Shown here: piece by piece, positions 7,885 through 16,335 of the stretch | Layout: each line of letters opens with the position of its first letter | Position numbering within the stretch: position 1 is the stretch's first letter | Assembly: GCA_903926385.1 (NCBI GenBank) | Contig: CAIYIS010000034.1 | Location: 1 to 35,847 of the forward strand | Length of the DNA stretch: 35,847 nt | Source of the DNA: an uncultured Bacteroidota bacterium | GTDB lineage: Bacteria > Bacteroidota > Bacteroidia > 2-12-FULL-35-15 | Direction: 5' to 3' | Made by a program: the position numbers and the translations under genes | Notes under the pieces: generated by a model | What the model was told of the DNA's origin: nothing | Databases searched by the model: none | Seen by the model: the letters and a program-made list of their open reading frames with translations, nothing else

Positions 7885-10098
7885 ATGCGCGAGGCGGATA
7901 CATTAACACTTCATCAATGCTTACACAAATTCTTCGGATTCGATTCTTTCAAGGGTCAACAAGAAGAAATTATTTCAAGTTTACTGGCAAAAAAAGACAC
8001 CTTTGTAATTATGCCTACAGGTGGAGGAAAGTCTTTGTGTTACCAGTTACCTGCATTGGTTAGTGAGGGGACAGCAATAATTATTTCACCGCTGATTGCA
8101 TTAATGAAAAATCAGGTGGATGCTCTTCGTAATTTTGGTAACGAAGATGGGATAGCACACTTTTTAAATTCTTCACTTTCTAAAATGGAAATTACAAAAG
8201 TGAAAAAAGACATTACAGATGGAAAAACAAAATTATTATATGTAGCTCCTGAAAGTTTAACCAAACAAGAAAATGTTACATTTTTTAATGAAATAAAAAT
8301 ATCCTTCTTCGCTATTGACGAGGCTCACTGTATTTCTGAATGGGGACATGATTTCCGCCCAGAGTATCGAAGACTTAGACCAATCATAGAAGAGATTGGT
8401 GCAGTGCCTATCATAGCGCTTACAGCAACAGCAACACCAAAAGTACAACAAGACATTCAGAAAAATCTTGGTATGACGGATGCCAATGTTTATAAATCTT
8501 CTTTTAACCGTAGCAATTTATTTTACGAAGTACGTCCAAAACAAAATGCGATTAAGGAAATTATTAAATATGTAAAAAGTCAACATGGAAAATCCGGAAT
8601 CATTTATTGTCTTAGCAGAAAGAAAGTAGAAGAGCTTGCCGAATCGCTAAGAGTAAATGGTGTGAAGGCTCAGGCTTATCATGCAGGACTAGAAGCAAAA
8701 GAAAGAGCAAATACACAAGACGCTTTTCTGATGGAAGATATTGATGTGATTGTAGCAACAATTGCTTTTGGAATGGGGATTGACAAGCCGGATGTTCGTT
8801 TTGTAATTCACCACGACATTCCTAAATCACTCGAAGGGTATTATCAGGAAACAGGAAGAGGAGGCCGTGACGGAGGAGAAGGTAACTGTCTTACTTTTTA
8901 TAGTCATGATGATATAGTTAAACTTGAAAAATTCATGAAAGGAAAACCTGTTGCCGAACAGGAAATAGGAAAACAATTATTACACGAAACCGTTTCTTAT
9001 GCGGAAACATCAAGCTGTAGAAGAAAATTTTTGCTTCATTATTTTGGAGAAGAATTTAATGAGGAAGATTGCAACGGAATGTGCGATAACTGCCGTAATC
9101 CAAAACAGAAACACGAAGGGATGGAAGATGTGGAATTGGTGCTGGAAGCTGTTACTGATGTGAAAGAAAAATTCAAAACAAAAGATATTATAAATGTTTT
9201 GATGGGTAATGTCACTTCCGTTGTAAAATCATATAAACATAATGAACTGGAGTGTTTCGGAAAAGGTGCCGAAGATGACAAGAATGAAAAATACTGGAAT
9301 GCGGTAATTCGTCAGGCACTTGTTTCAGGTTTATTGGCAAAGGATGTAGAAAGTTATGGTACTTTAAAAGTAACTAAAGAAGGAAAAGCATTTATCAAAG
9401 ATCCGTATTCAATAATGGTTACGAGAGATCATGATTATGAAGGAACCGAATCTGAGGATGATGATATAGCTGGAGGAGGAGGCGGTAATAAAGGCGGTTC
9501 GGGTGCCGACCCCGTTTTATTTAGTGCATTAAAAGATTTATTAAAACAAACCGCTCATAAATTAAAATTACCACCATACGTAATTTTCCAGGAACTATCA
9601 TTAGAGGAAATGGCAATTCAATATCCTATTAAGATGGATGAATTGGTTAATATTACAGGTGTTGGACAAGGGAAAGCTCAAAAATTCGGCAAACCATTTT
9701 TGGATTTAATTGCAAAGTATGTTGAAGAAAATGAAATTGACAGACCACTGGATATGGTTGTTAAATCTATTGTCAACAAATCCGGATTAAAAGTTTACAT
9801 CATTCAAAGCATCGACCGCAAGCTTCCTTTGGAAGATGTGGCAAGTGCCAAAGGAATCAGCCTCTCTGAACTTATCACCGAAATAGAAAGTATTGTTTCT
9901 TCGGGCACCAAGGTGAGCATAGGATATTATATCAATGATATTATGGATGAAGATAAACAGGTAGAAGCAATGGAATATTTTAAAGAATCAGAAAGTGATT
10001 CGATAGATGAAGCATTGAAAGAACTTGGAGAGGAAGATTATTCAGAAGACGAAATGCGTATGATGCGAATTAAGTTTATGAGTGAATTCGGAAATTAA
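7885..10098 (+). CDS. recQ: ATP-dependent DNA helicase RecQ
   Basis: RecQ is a 3'-to-5' DNA helicase of recombination and replication-fork repair. The 737-residue protein has the helicase core (Walker A PTGGGKS at 44-50, DEAH at 145-148, TATAT at 180-184, and the QETGRGGRDG motif VI), the RecQ-specific zinc site with Cys378, Cys396, Cys400 and Cys403, a winged-helix region, and an HRDC domain around 540-620. A Gly-rich linker (GGGGGNKGGSG) sits before the HRDC domain. About 115 residues follow it, ending in an acidic tail; this extension is longer than in E. coli RecQ. The gene stands alone, with a strong terminator 22 bp after its stop. Confidence 0.97.
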   Translation: MREADTLTLHQCLHKFFGFDSFKGQQEEIISSLLAKKDTFVIMPTGGGKSLCYQLPALVSEGTAIIISPLIALMKNQVDALRNFGNEDGIAHFLNSSLSKMEITKVKKDITDGKTKLLYVAPESLTKQENVTFFNEIKISFFAIDEAHCISEWGHDFRPEYRRLRPIIEEIGAVPIIALTATATPKVQQDIQKNLGMTDANVYKSSFNRSNLFYEVRPKQNAIKEIIKYVKSQHGKSGIIYCLSRKKVEELAESLRVNGVKAQAYHAGLEAKERANTQDAFLMEDIDVIVATIAFGMGIDKPDVRFVIHHDIPKSLEGYYQETGRGGRDGGEGNCLTFYSHDDIVKLEKFMKGKPVAEQEIGKQLLHETVSYAETSSCRRKFLLHYFGEEFNEEDCNGMCDNCRNPKQKHEGMEDVELVLEAVTDVKEKFKTKDIINVLMGNVTSVVKSYKHNELECFGKGAEDDKNEKYWNAVIRQALVSGLLAKDVESYGTLKVTKEGKAFIKDPYSIMVTRDHDYEGTESEDDDIAGGGGGNKGGSGADPVLFSALKDLLKQTAHKLKLPPYVIFQELSLEEMAIQYPIKMDELVNITGVGQGKAQKFGKPFLDLIAKYVEENEIDRPLDMVVKSIVNKSGLKVYIIQSIDRKLPLEDVASAKGISLSELITEIESIVSSGTKVSIGYYINDIMDEDKQVEAMEYFKESESDSIDEALKELGEEDYSEDEMRMMRIKFMSEFGN

Positions 10099-10120
10099 AT
10101 TCTGATTTTTAATTAAACAC

Positions 10121-10156
10121 AACACCTGGTAGGTAAATCTTGCCAGGTGTTTTTTT
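10121..10156 (+). terminator. Rho-independent terminator of recQ
   Basis: AACACCTGG (10121-10129) pairs with CCAGGTGTT (10143-10151) around a 13-base loop and runs into seven T. It lies in the convergent gap, and its T-tract overlaps the stop codon of the minus-strand amidohydrolase gene. Confidence 0.85.
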
Positions 10157-11345
10157 ATGCAGATAACTCTTGTAACGTAATCCAGGCCAGAAGACCCGAG
10201 CCTATTTCAAGCGAGCTTTCGTCAATATCAAAAGTAGATGTATGTACACCACTGGTTATTCCTTTCGATTTATTTCCAGTACCAACGCGATAAAAACAAG
10301 ATGGTATCTGCTGGGAATAAAATGCAAAATCTTCAGCGGTCATTCGGAGGGGCAACTCTTCCACATTTTCTTTTCCCAAATATTCTTCAGCCGACTGTTG
10401 AGCTCTCGAAGTAGTTACTTCTTCATTGACTAAAAAAGGATAACCAACTTCAATGCGAAATTCGCAAGTTCCGCCCATGCTTGTTGCAATTTGTTGGGCT
10501 ATTATTTTCATCTGCACATGCGCATCCTTTCTCCAGTTTTCATCCATAGTTCTGAATGTACCTTCTATTTTCACTTCGTCAGGAATCACATTGGTTGCTC
10601 CGTTTCCTGCTATTTTCCCAAAGGCCAAAACGGTCGGTACATTTTTTTTATCCAGCATAAATGACTTATTCAGTTCTGTGAGAATAACTGCCGAGATAAG
10701 CAATGGGTTAACATATTCACTAGGCATAGCAGCATGTCCACCTTTACCGGTTACAGTAATATATAATTCGTCCGTGCTAGCCATGTACATCCCTTTTCGA
10801 AATCCTACCTTTCCTGTTTCCATACTCGGGAACACATGCTGTCCAAAAATGCAGGAAGGACGCGGGCTTTCAAGCACACCTTCTTTAATCATCAGCGAAG
10901 CTCCTCCCGGTAACTTTTCCTCACCGGGTTGAAAAATTAATTTTACACTTCCTTCAAATTCATTTCGAAGTTCATTTAGTATTTTTGCTGCCCCCAACAA
11001 CGATGCACTATGCGCATCATGTCCGCAGGCATGCATCACACCATCGGTTCGAGACCGATATTCTGTCCCTGTTGTCTCTTGAATTGGTAATGCATCCAGG
11101 TCAGCACGCAATGCAACTATCTTTTTTGATGGGTTTTTTCCCTCTATAATAGCTACTATTCCTGTCTTCACCATCCCTTGTTCAAAAGGAATGTTGCATT
11201 GTTTCAGGCATTCTGCAATATAATCTGATGTTAAATATTCCTGAAAAGACAATTCAGGATGGGCGTGTAGATGTCTTCTGATGCTAACCGTTTCGGAAAG
11301 GTATTTGTGAGCGAGTTCTTTTACTCTTGATTTTAACTCAAGCAT
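10155..11345 (-). CDS. M20 family amidohydrolase (aminoacylase/IAA-amino acid hydrolase type)
   Basis: The 396-residue enzyme belongs to the M20D group of metal-dependent amidohydrolases that cleave N-acyl amino acids and related amides. Metal ligands are visible as HACGHDAH (residues 105-112), the GEE triad (141-143, catalytic Glu and ligand), the His of QHVF and a late MTAEDFAFY block. The dimerisation-domain motif GKGGHAAMP is present. I choose the ATG at 11345, one base after the TAG of the upstream permease gene; a TTG four codons earlier would overlap that gene. Substrate is unknown; no signal peptide is seen, so it acts in the cytoplasm. It is the last gene of a probable three-gene operon. 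Confidence 0.9.
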   Translation of the reverse strand: MLELKSRVKELAHKYLSETVSIRRHLHAHPELSFQEYLTSDYIAECLKQCNIPFEQGMVKTGIVAIIEGKNPSKKIVALRADLDALPIQETTGTEYRSRTDGVMHACGHDAHSASLLGAAKILNELRNEFEGSVKLIFQPGEEKLPGGASLMIKEGVLESPRPSCIFGQHVFPSMETGKVGFRKGMYMASTDELYITVTGKGGHAAMPSEYVNPLLISAVILTELNKSFMLDKKNVPTVLAFGKIAGNGATNVIPDEVKIEGTFRTMDENWRKDAHVQMKIIAQQIATSMGGTCEFRIEVGYPFLVNEEVTTSRAQQSAEEYLGKENVEELPLRMTAEDFAFYSQQIPSCFYRVGTGNKSKGITSGVHTSTFDIDESSLEIGSGLLAWITLQELSA

Positions 11346-11346
11346 G

Positions 11347-11709
11347 CTATTTACCAAGAATCATTTTTATGGCGACTAAAAACAATATCCCGCCAAAGAT
11401 TTTCTTTACTAAATTTTGATCAAGTCCTATTGAAATTTTCGAACCGATATATCCTCCAACAATAAATGTTGAAGCAATAACTAAAGTTGTTTTTACATCA
11501 ACGTAGCCCGCCTTATAATAATTGAAGACTGCGAAAACTCCAACAGGCAATAACAATACAGCAAGCGAAGTCCCTTGCGCTTCATGCTGACTCATACTCA
11601 TAAAATAAACAAGTGCAGGAACAATTATAATTCCTCCGCCCACACCCACCATTCCGCTCAATATACCAGCTGCTAAGCCTATGCAAAGCATAATCATTAA
11701 TGTTGTCAT
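11347..11709 (-). CDS. TauE/SafE family permease, half-length
   Basis: The 120-residue protein (ATG at 11709; a TTG seven codons upstream is possible) has about four hydrophobic segments and the family signature GMVGVGGGIIIVPALVYF near its start. Full-length TauE/SafE proteins of about 250 residues have two such halves; this one has only the first and ends in VKKIFGGILFLVAIKMILGK. It presumably works as a homodimer, as short members are known in Bacteroidetes. The family includes proposed sulfite and organosulfonate exporters, but the substrate here is unknown. It is followed at once by the amidohydrolase gene, consistent with cotranscription. Confidence 0.8.
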   Translation of the reverse strand: MTTLMIMLCIGLAAGILSGMVGVGGGIIIVPALVYFMSMSQHEAQGTSLAVLLLPVGVFAVFNYYKAGYVDVKTTLVIASTFIVGGYIGSKISIGLDQNLVKKIFGGILFLVAIKMILGK

Positions 11710-11740
11710 TGTATAAACAGGTTTTTCCAAAACAATTAAA

Positions 11741-14700
11741 TTAAAAATCGAGACTTAACGAAAGGTAAGTTATTGGTGTCAATACCACTCCATCCTGCAT
11801 TCCCCAGGCTCGGTCAATTCGTATAAAGTAGCCAAACAATCGGGTGCGAATACCCATACCCCCTCCTCCTATTAGTGGATTGTGCTGTATATTGAGGGTA
11901 ATTATCAAAGGTGTTTGAGCATTTCCAATAACAGTTGTGTTTAACGAATTCGTATCATCATATGGCGATCGGCCTGTCCATGCTGTACCCACATCAGCAA
12001 ACGAAACAATCTGGAAATTTTCAATAAAGTCAGCTCTGATAGGGCGTTTGTATAGATATTTAAAAATCGGGAATCTCAATTCGCTGTTCACTACCACAAA
12101 ACTATTACCGTTTCTGGCATTCTGTATAAACCCTCTCATATTAGTTGCTAAAGTTTGGTAAGCGTAATTCTGATCAGTTGCAATATTGGTAGTATGATCA
12201 AAATTCTGTGGATTATTTGCCCCGAACCAATTGTCCACACCTCCCATGTAGTAAATTAATTTTTGATTACCGAACGAAGTGCTTCCTGCAATTCTGTTTG
12301 CCCAGATAAAACAACGATGAATTTTTTTATAATAACGAGCATCAAAACCCACAACAAAAAAGTCTGTTTTATCTTTATCTATTTGTCGGTAATATTCTCC
12401 AAACACTTTTGCTCGTGTACCGTTGTATAGATTCAATCCTTTTTTTATGGTGTTATCAAAAACGTATTCTAGTTTTCCTGTGCCCCAGTTTTCATATTTA
12501 TTAGGCGCTTTCAGGTTCGCATCATCTGTTGCCATATAAATAATCTGATCGTTTCGGTAACTCAACGAAGCTCGCAAACTCGCCACTTCACTGAAAGGAT
12601 ATTTCATAATGTAACGAATATCGTGCGTGTGAATTTTCTGCATCGAATTATCTCCGGCAATGTTTAACAAAGATTGACGATGCAGTATAACCTGCCTGTC
12701 TATTCTATGAATCCTGTTTTCATAACTCACAAAAAACTCATTACTGTTTAAGTCGCCCGAAAAACGCATCGCTCCAACCATTCGATAATCTTCAAACAAA
12801 TCACTAACTCCTATTTTAAACAATCCATTGATGCCTGGATTAAGGTAAATAGGCCCTGCTCCTCCTGTAAACTTTTGATAAGAGGTATTCGTAAACGAAT
12901 TGTCCAATTGTGACACTACATAATCTACCGAGTAATTTGTATTGTAGTTTTTTTGTTTACCCAACACAAATTCAGGATTAGCTTTTGCGTAATCCGTATT
13001 CGATGTATCTCCTATACTAATCGCCACCTTTGGCTGTTCCTCACTAACAGCTTCTTTTTTCTTTTCGTTTTCAAACACAAAATTATTAATATCTATATCT
13101 GTCGAGTCTGTCACTTTAGGCTCGTTCTTTATTATTTTAATGTTTTCTAATGTTGGAGTCAGGTAAAGTGTTTTGTTTTTTGAATCTGTTTCTATTTGTT
13201 CCTTTTTCTCAATTCGGTTTCTATATTCTCTGTAAGATGTGTTAGTAAGAAGTAAGGGGGCTGTCGAGCCGACAGGCACTATTGGTTCAACATACATTTT
13301 ATATTTCCCCTGATCATAAATTATCTCTGTAAATTTATTGGCCTTTACATTCACATCTTGCTCTTCTATGTTTTTCGAATAATTAGTAATCGGGAAGGAC
13401 GACACAACAGTACGGTAATGCGCTGCTGTGTCCACATAAGCTATCGCGCTGTCGAACTGGGCAACATAACGGTTCTTAATTCCGTTCAAATCGCTGATGT
13501 ATGCCACATGTGTGCTATCGTAATCTGCAGGATAAGTTTCATCTATATATGGTGTATTCGTAACTCGTGTCAGCACTTTCGATTTAGTTACATTATCAAA
13601 CATAAACAAATCTTTGTGAAGCTGGCGCTCCGGATTTTTCTTTTTTGTATCAAAGTTTAAAGTATCATTAGGTCGATTGGATGAGAACACAATACCCTTC
13701 GAATTGTGCACAAATCGAGGAGTTAAGTCATCATAAATATCTTTGGTTATTTGTTCGTAAGCATTAGAGGCTGCTGTAAAAATAAAAATATCTGTTTGTC
13801 CTTTCTGAACAGCCGACATCACAAACTTTTTCCCATCCGAGTTGTACGAGTAGTCAAGAATTTTCTCGAAGCCAAAAATGTTCCTTTCATTTCGCTCACG
13901 GTTTTCGATTTCGTAGGTCAACATCACTTCTCTGTTTTTTCGTTCGATGATGTAAGAAAACAATTTGCTGCTCGGATGCCAGGCTAATAAAGGAAAAGAA
14001 TAATCATTTGTGCGGTCTATTTTCTGACCCGATTTCAATATTCGTTTCGCTTTATTTTTTTCAAAATTATAAAGCCAAATTTTATATTGACCCATCTCGT
14101 TGGTAGTATACACCGCATACTTGCCGTCAGGACTTACTTTTAACTGGCTGTAAACTCGGGTAGGTTTTATTTTTTTCAAAAGGGGTTTTTGCTGAGGCAA
14201 TGTTTTGCTGTTATCTCGGTCTGCATATTTATTGGTATACGAGTCGAAACACTCTTTCCACAAACTTTTAACCGAAATGCCCAACACAAAACTCATCGAG
14301 TTATCAATGTTTCGGCTCACTTTGGTCATGTACAAAAGATTTGAAAACACAGCCTCCCCGTAATTATCTGCAATGTGTTTCCACATTGCATGACCTGCAT
14401 ACACCGCATCCTGACCTTCCAGCCGGTTAATGTTTTTGTATTTCCCGCTCAGTATGCCATCTTTCACATGATTATCCAAATCCGAATTCCAGTCGCAAGC
14501 CACATAATCTGTAAATCCTCGTGTATACCATTCAGGCAAATTAAGCAAGGTATTATTCTTAAACATCTCCGTAACCTTACCACCATACATCATTTGATTC
14601 ATCAGCACTTCGGCCACTCCGCTTCGTATCTGAGCATCCAGCTTGGTGTGGTCGCCTTCGTAATACAATATTATTTTCGAACCTGCTATCCGTGTTACTC

Positions 14701-15073
14701 CCCCTGTGTTGTATTCTTCTCCCGAACCAAGACCAGTATTACTTTGTTTAAAGTCCGTTTGTTTATTGTAGCAGATAAATTGTATTTTCTCGTCAAACGA
14801 ATAATCCAGCAATTTTTCAACTTCTTCCATCTGCTTTTTGGCTACTCGCGACACATAGTTGGCCACTTCTTTTCCTTCCTCATAAAAATATACATCGTAT
14901 CGGTCGTAGGCATAATACGTCCAAAAGAAGTCTTCATACTTCATTCGGTTTTTTCCAAACTCCGTTTGCGAACCGCTGTAAAACTGCGCCACAGCATTTC
15001 CTTTGCTCATCAGTAGAGCAAATAAAATAACCACCAGACAACGAATCCTAAACAATAATTTATGACCTTTCAC
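11741..15073 (-). CDS. large TolB-like propeller protein with outer-membrane barrel C-terminus
   Basis: The 1110-residue protein has a signal peptide (about 1-29, ending NAVAQ), then a region laid out like a peptidase-MA domain but without HExxH: the helix reads SGVAEVLMNQ (151-160) and the later motif LPEWYTRGFTDY (179-190). A TolB/WD40-like propeller follows (about 300-560; LKVSPDGKYAVYTTNE, IVFSSNRPND), then a linker and a beta-strand-rich C-terminal region (about 760-1110) that reads like a BamA/TamA-type barrel, ending in the outer-membrane style phrase YLSLSLDF. It probably sits in the outer membrane with the propeller in the periplasm. The start is GTG at 15073; a nearby ATG at 15080 is out of frame. 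The permease and amidohydrolase genes follow closely. Substrate or cargo is unknown. Confidence 0.7.
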   Translation of the reverse strand: MKGHKLLFRIRCLVVILFALLMSKGNAVAQFYSGSQTEFGKNRMKYEDFFWTYYAYDRYDVYFYEEGKEVANYVSRVAKKQMEEVEKLLDYSFDEKIQFICYNKQTDFKQSNTGLGSGEEYNTGGVTRIAGSKIILYYEGDHTKLDAQIRSGVAEVLMNQMMYGGKVTEMFKNNTLLNLPEWYTRGFTDYVACDWNSDLDNHVKDGILSGKYKNINRLEGQDAVYAGHAMWKHIADNYGEAVFSNLLYMTKVSRNIDNSMSFVLGISVKSLWKECFDSYTNKYADRDNSKTLPQQKPLLKKIKPTRVYSQLKVSPDGKYAVYTTNEMGQYKIWLYNFEKNKAKRILKSGQKIDRTNDYSFPLLAWHPSSKLFSYIIERKNREVMLTYEIENRERNERNIFGFEKILDYSYNSDGKKFVMSAVQKGQTDIFIFTAASNAYEQITKDIYDDLTPRFVHNSKGIVFSSNRPNDTLNFDTKKKNPERQLHKDLFMFDNVTKSKVLTRVTNTPYIDETYPADYDSTHVAYISDLNGIKNRYVAQFDSAIAYVDTAAHYRTVVSSFPITNYSKNIEEQDVNVKANKFTEIIYDQGKYKMYVEPIVPVGSTAPLLLTNTSYREYRNRIEKKEQIETDSKNKTLYLTPTLENIKIIKNEPKVTDSTDIDINNFVFENEKKKEAVSEEQPKVAISIGDTSNTDYAKANPEFVLGKQKNYNTNYSVDYVVSQLDNSFTNTSYQKFTGGAGPIYLNPGINGLFKIGVSDLFEDYRMVGAMRFSGDLNSNEFFVSYENRIHRIDRQVILHRQSLLNIAGDNSMQKIHTHDIRYIMKYPFSEVASLRASLSYRNDQIIYMATDDANLKAPNKYENWGTGKLEYVFDNTIKKGLNLYNGTRAKVFGEYYRQIDKDKTDFFVVGFDARYYKKIHRCFIWANRIAGSTSFGNQKLIYYMGGVDNWFGANNPQNFDHTTNIATDQNYAYQTLATNMRGFIQNARNGNSFVVVNSELRFPIFKYLYKRPIRADFIENFQIVSFADVGTAWTGRSPYDDTNSLNTTVIGNAQTPLIITLNIQHNPLIGGGGMGIRTRLFGYFIRIDRAWGMQDGVVLTPITYLSLSLDF

Positions 15074-15171
15074 TATTCATCAAAATTTTGGAACGCTAAG
15101 TTAATAATTATAGTTCTACACAACTCCTATTTTTGTTGTTAGTTTTATTATTTTTGAAAAAAAATTATCTT

Positions 15172-15810
15172 ATGATTTCTATACAATGTTTTGTTTTCGG
15201 CCCTTTTCAAGAAAACACCTACATACTTTATGACGAAACCAAACAAGCCGTCATTATCGACCCTGGCTGTTATGATGAAGCCGAACGCCAAAAACTAGCT
15301 GACTTTATCCTAAAAAATAATCTCATTCCCGTAAAACTTATCAATACGCATTGCCATCTCGACCATGTTTTCGGAAACGGTTTTGTAGCCAAAAAATACA
15401 ATCTCCAGCTCGAAACACATCAAAACGAAGTGATGGTTTTAGACTCTTATATGGGTGTTGCCATTATGTATAACCTCAGTGCCCAGCCTTCTCCTCAGCC
15501 TTCTGTTTTCCTTACGGAGGCCGATGTTATTCAGTTTGGCAACTCCTCCCTCAGCATCCTTTTCACTCCCGGACATTCGCCCGGCAGCCTTACTTTTTAC
15601 AGCAGCTCCCAAAATTTCATCATTGCGGGCGATGTACTTTTTTATGGCAGCATAGGCCGTACTGATTTGCCCGGAGGTCATCACCAAACGCTTATCGAAA
15701 GTATCCAATCGCAATTACTCACCCTCCCTGACCTCACCGAAGTGTACTCCGGCCATGGCCCTTCTACCACCATAGGCTTCGAACGCAAACACAACCCCTT
15801 TTTGACCTAA
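15172..15810 (+). CDS. metallo-beta-lactamase fold hydrolase, glyoxalase II-like
   Basis: The 212-residue protein resembles short glyoxalase II/YcbL-type hydrolases. It has the dinuclear metal motif THCHLDH (residues 59-65), His135 in PGHSPGS, Asp154 in AGDVLF and His195 in SGHGPST. Such enzymes hydrolyse thioesters such as S-lactoylglutathione or related metabolites; the true substrate is open. The ATG at 15172 begins the conserved phrase ISIQCFVFGPFQENTY and is preferred to an upstream TTG at 15133. A DUF1653 gene follows after 16 bp. Confidence 0.85.
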   Translation: MISIQCFVFGPFQENTYILYDETKQAVIIDPGCYDEAERQKLADFILKNNLIPVKLINTHCHLDHVFGNGFVAKKYNLQLETHQNEVMVLDSYMGVAIMYNLSAQPSPQPSVFLTEADVIQFGNSSLSILFTPGHSPGSLTFYSSSQNFIIAGDVLFYGSIGRTDLPGGHHQTLIESIQSQLLTLPDLTEVYSGHGPSTTIGFERKHNPFLT

Positions 15811-15826
15811 GCTCTCTTTCTTATTT

Positions 15827-16039
15827 ATGAAACCCGGCAAATACAAACATTACAAAGGCAACTTTTATGAAGTGATAGGCATAGCCCGCCATAGCGAAAC
15901 ATTGGAAGAAATGGTGGTTTACAAAGCGCTTTACCTGCCCGAAGGCCAAAACCTATGGGTGAGGCCGGCTTCTATGTTTGCGGAAATGGTTACGGTTGAT
16001 GGGCTATCTGTGCCCCGATTTTCTCTGTGTGAGGAGTAA
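15827..16039 (+). CDS. DUF1653 domain protein
   Basis: The 70-residue protein is almost entirely one DUF1653 domain: it opens GKYKHYKGNFYEVIGIARHSE, then EEMVVYKALY and LWVRPASMFAE. Similar small proteins are widespread and of unknown biochemical role; the fold is probably a small beta-barrel. Its closeness to the upstream hydrolase (16 bp) suggests cotranscription. Confidence 0.85.
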   Translation: MKPGKYKHYKGNFYEVIGIARHSETLEEMVVYKALYLPEGQNLWVRPASMFAEMVTVDGLSVPRFSLCEE

Positions 16040-16335
16040 TTTTTAATTTTCTGTGTATACATATATATATATGTATAAAAAAAGGAGGTTGGTAATCTGA
16101 TTTTAATTTTTGGGTAATGAGGTTTACCACTTGGTTGGTTTTTGAGCAAGGGACGGGGGGAGGTTTTTTTTATAGCTATTAAGAAAGCAGGAGAAAAGCA
16201 CCGAAAATTTCTATCCTTAGCTTCCATTATTCGTAAATTCGTACTATTCCTATTACGTAAATTACCACTTCTAAAATTCTTCTTTTTCAAAATAAAATAT
16301 TTCCTAAATTTACACCATAATCGAAAAACAAAACA
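16040..16335. other. intergenic region with an alternating-AT palindrome
   Basis: A perfect 22-bp palindrome at 16056-16077 consists of TATAC, twelve alternating A/T bases and GTATA, followed by an A-run. At 16229-16243 ATTCGTAAATTCGTA matches repeats near 24254 and 24338. The stretch just before the ATG at 16336 contains TAAATTTAC (16299 region), a possible weak -7 box. No gene is supported. Confidence 0.5.

Noticed and set aside
10121-10156. CACCTGG...CCAGGTG hairpin as a further REP copy
   Set aside because: Stem resembles the REP stem only in ACCTG; it lacks the GTAGACCGAAA tail and has a T-run, so it is a normal terminator.
14375-15016. 213-codon plus-strand frame opposite the 1110-residue gene
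   Set aside because: It lies fully antisense to a well-supported gene, is rich in Cys, His, Phe and Ile as shadow frames are, and shows no family feature.
15133-15171. TTG start adding 13 residues to the glyoxalase II-like protein
   Set aside because: The ATG at 15172 begins the conserved part; the extra residues are low-complexity and overlap possible TATTTTTG promoter boxes.
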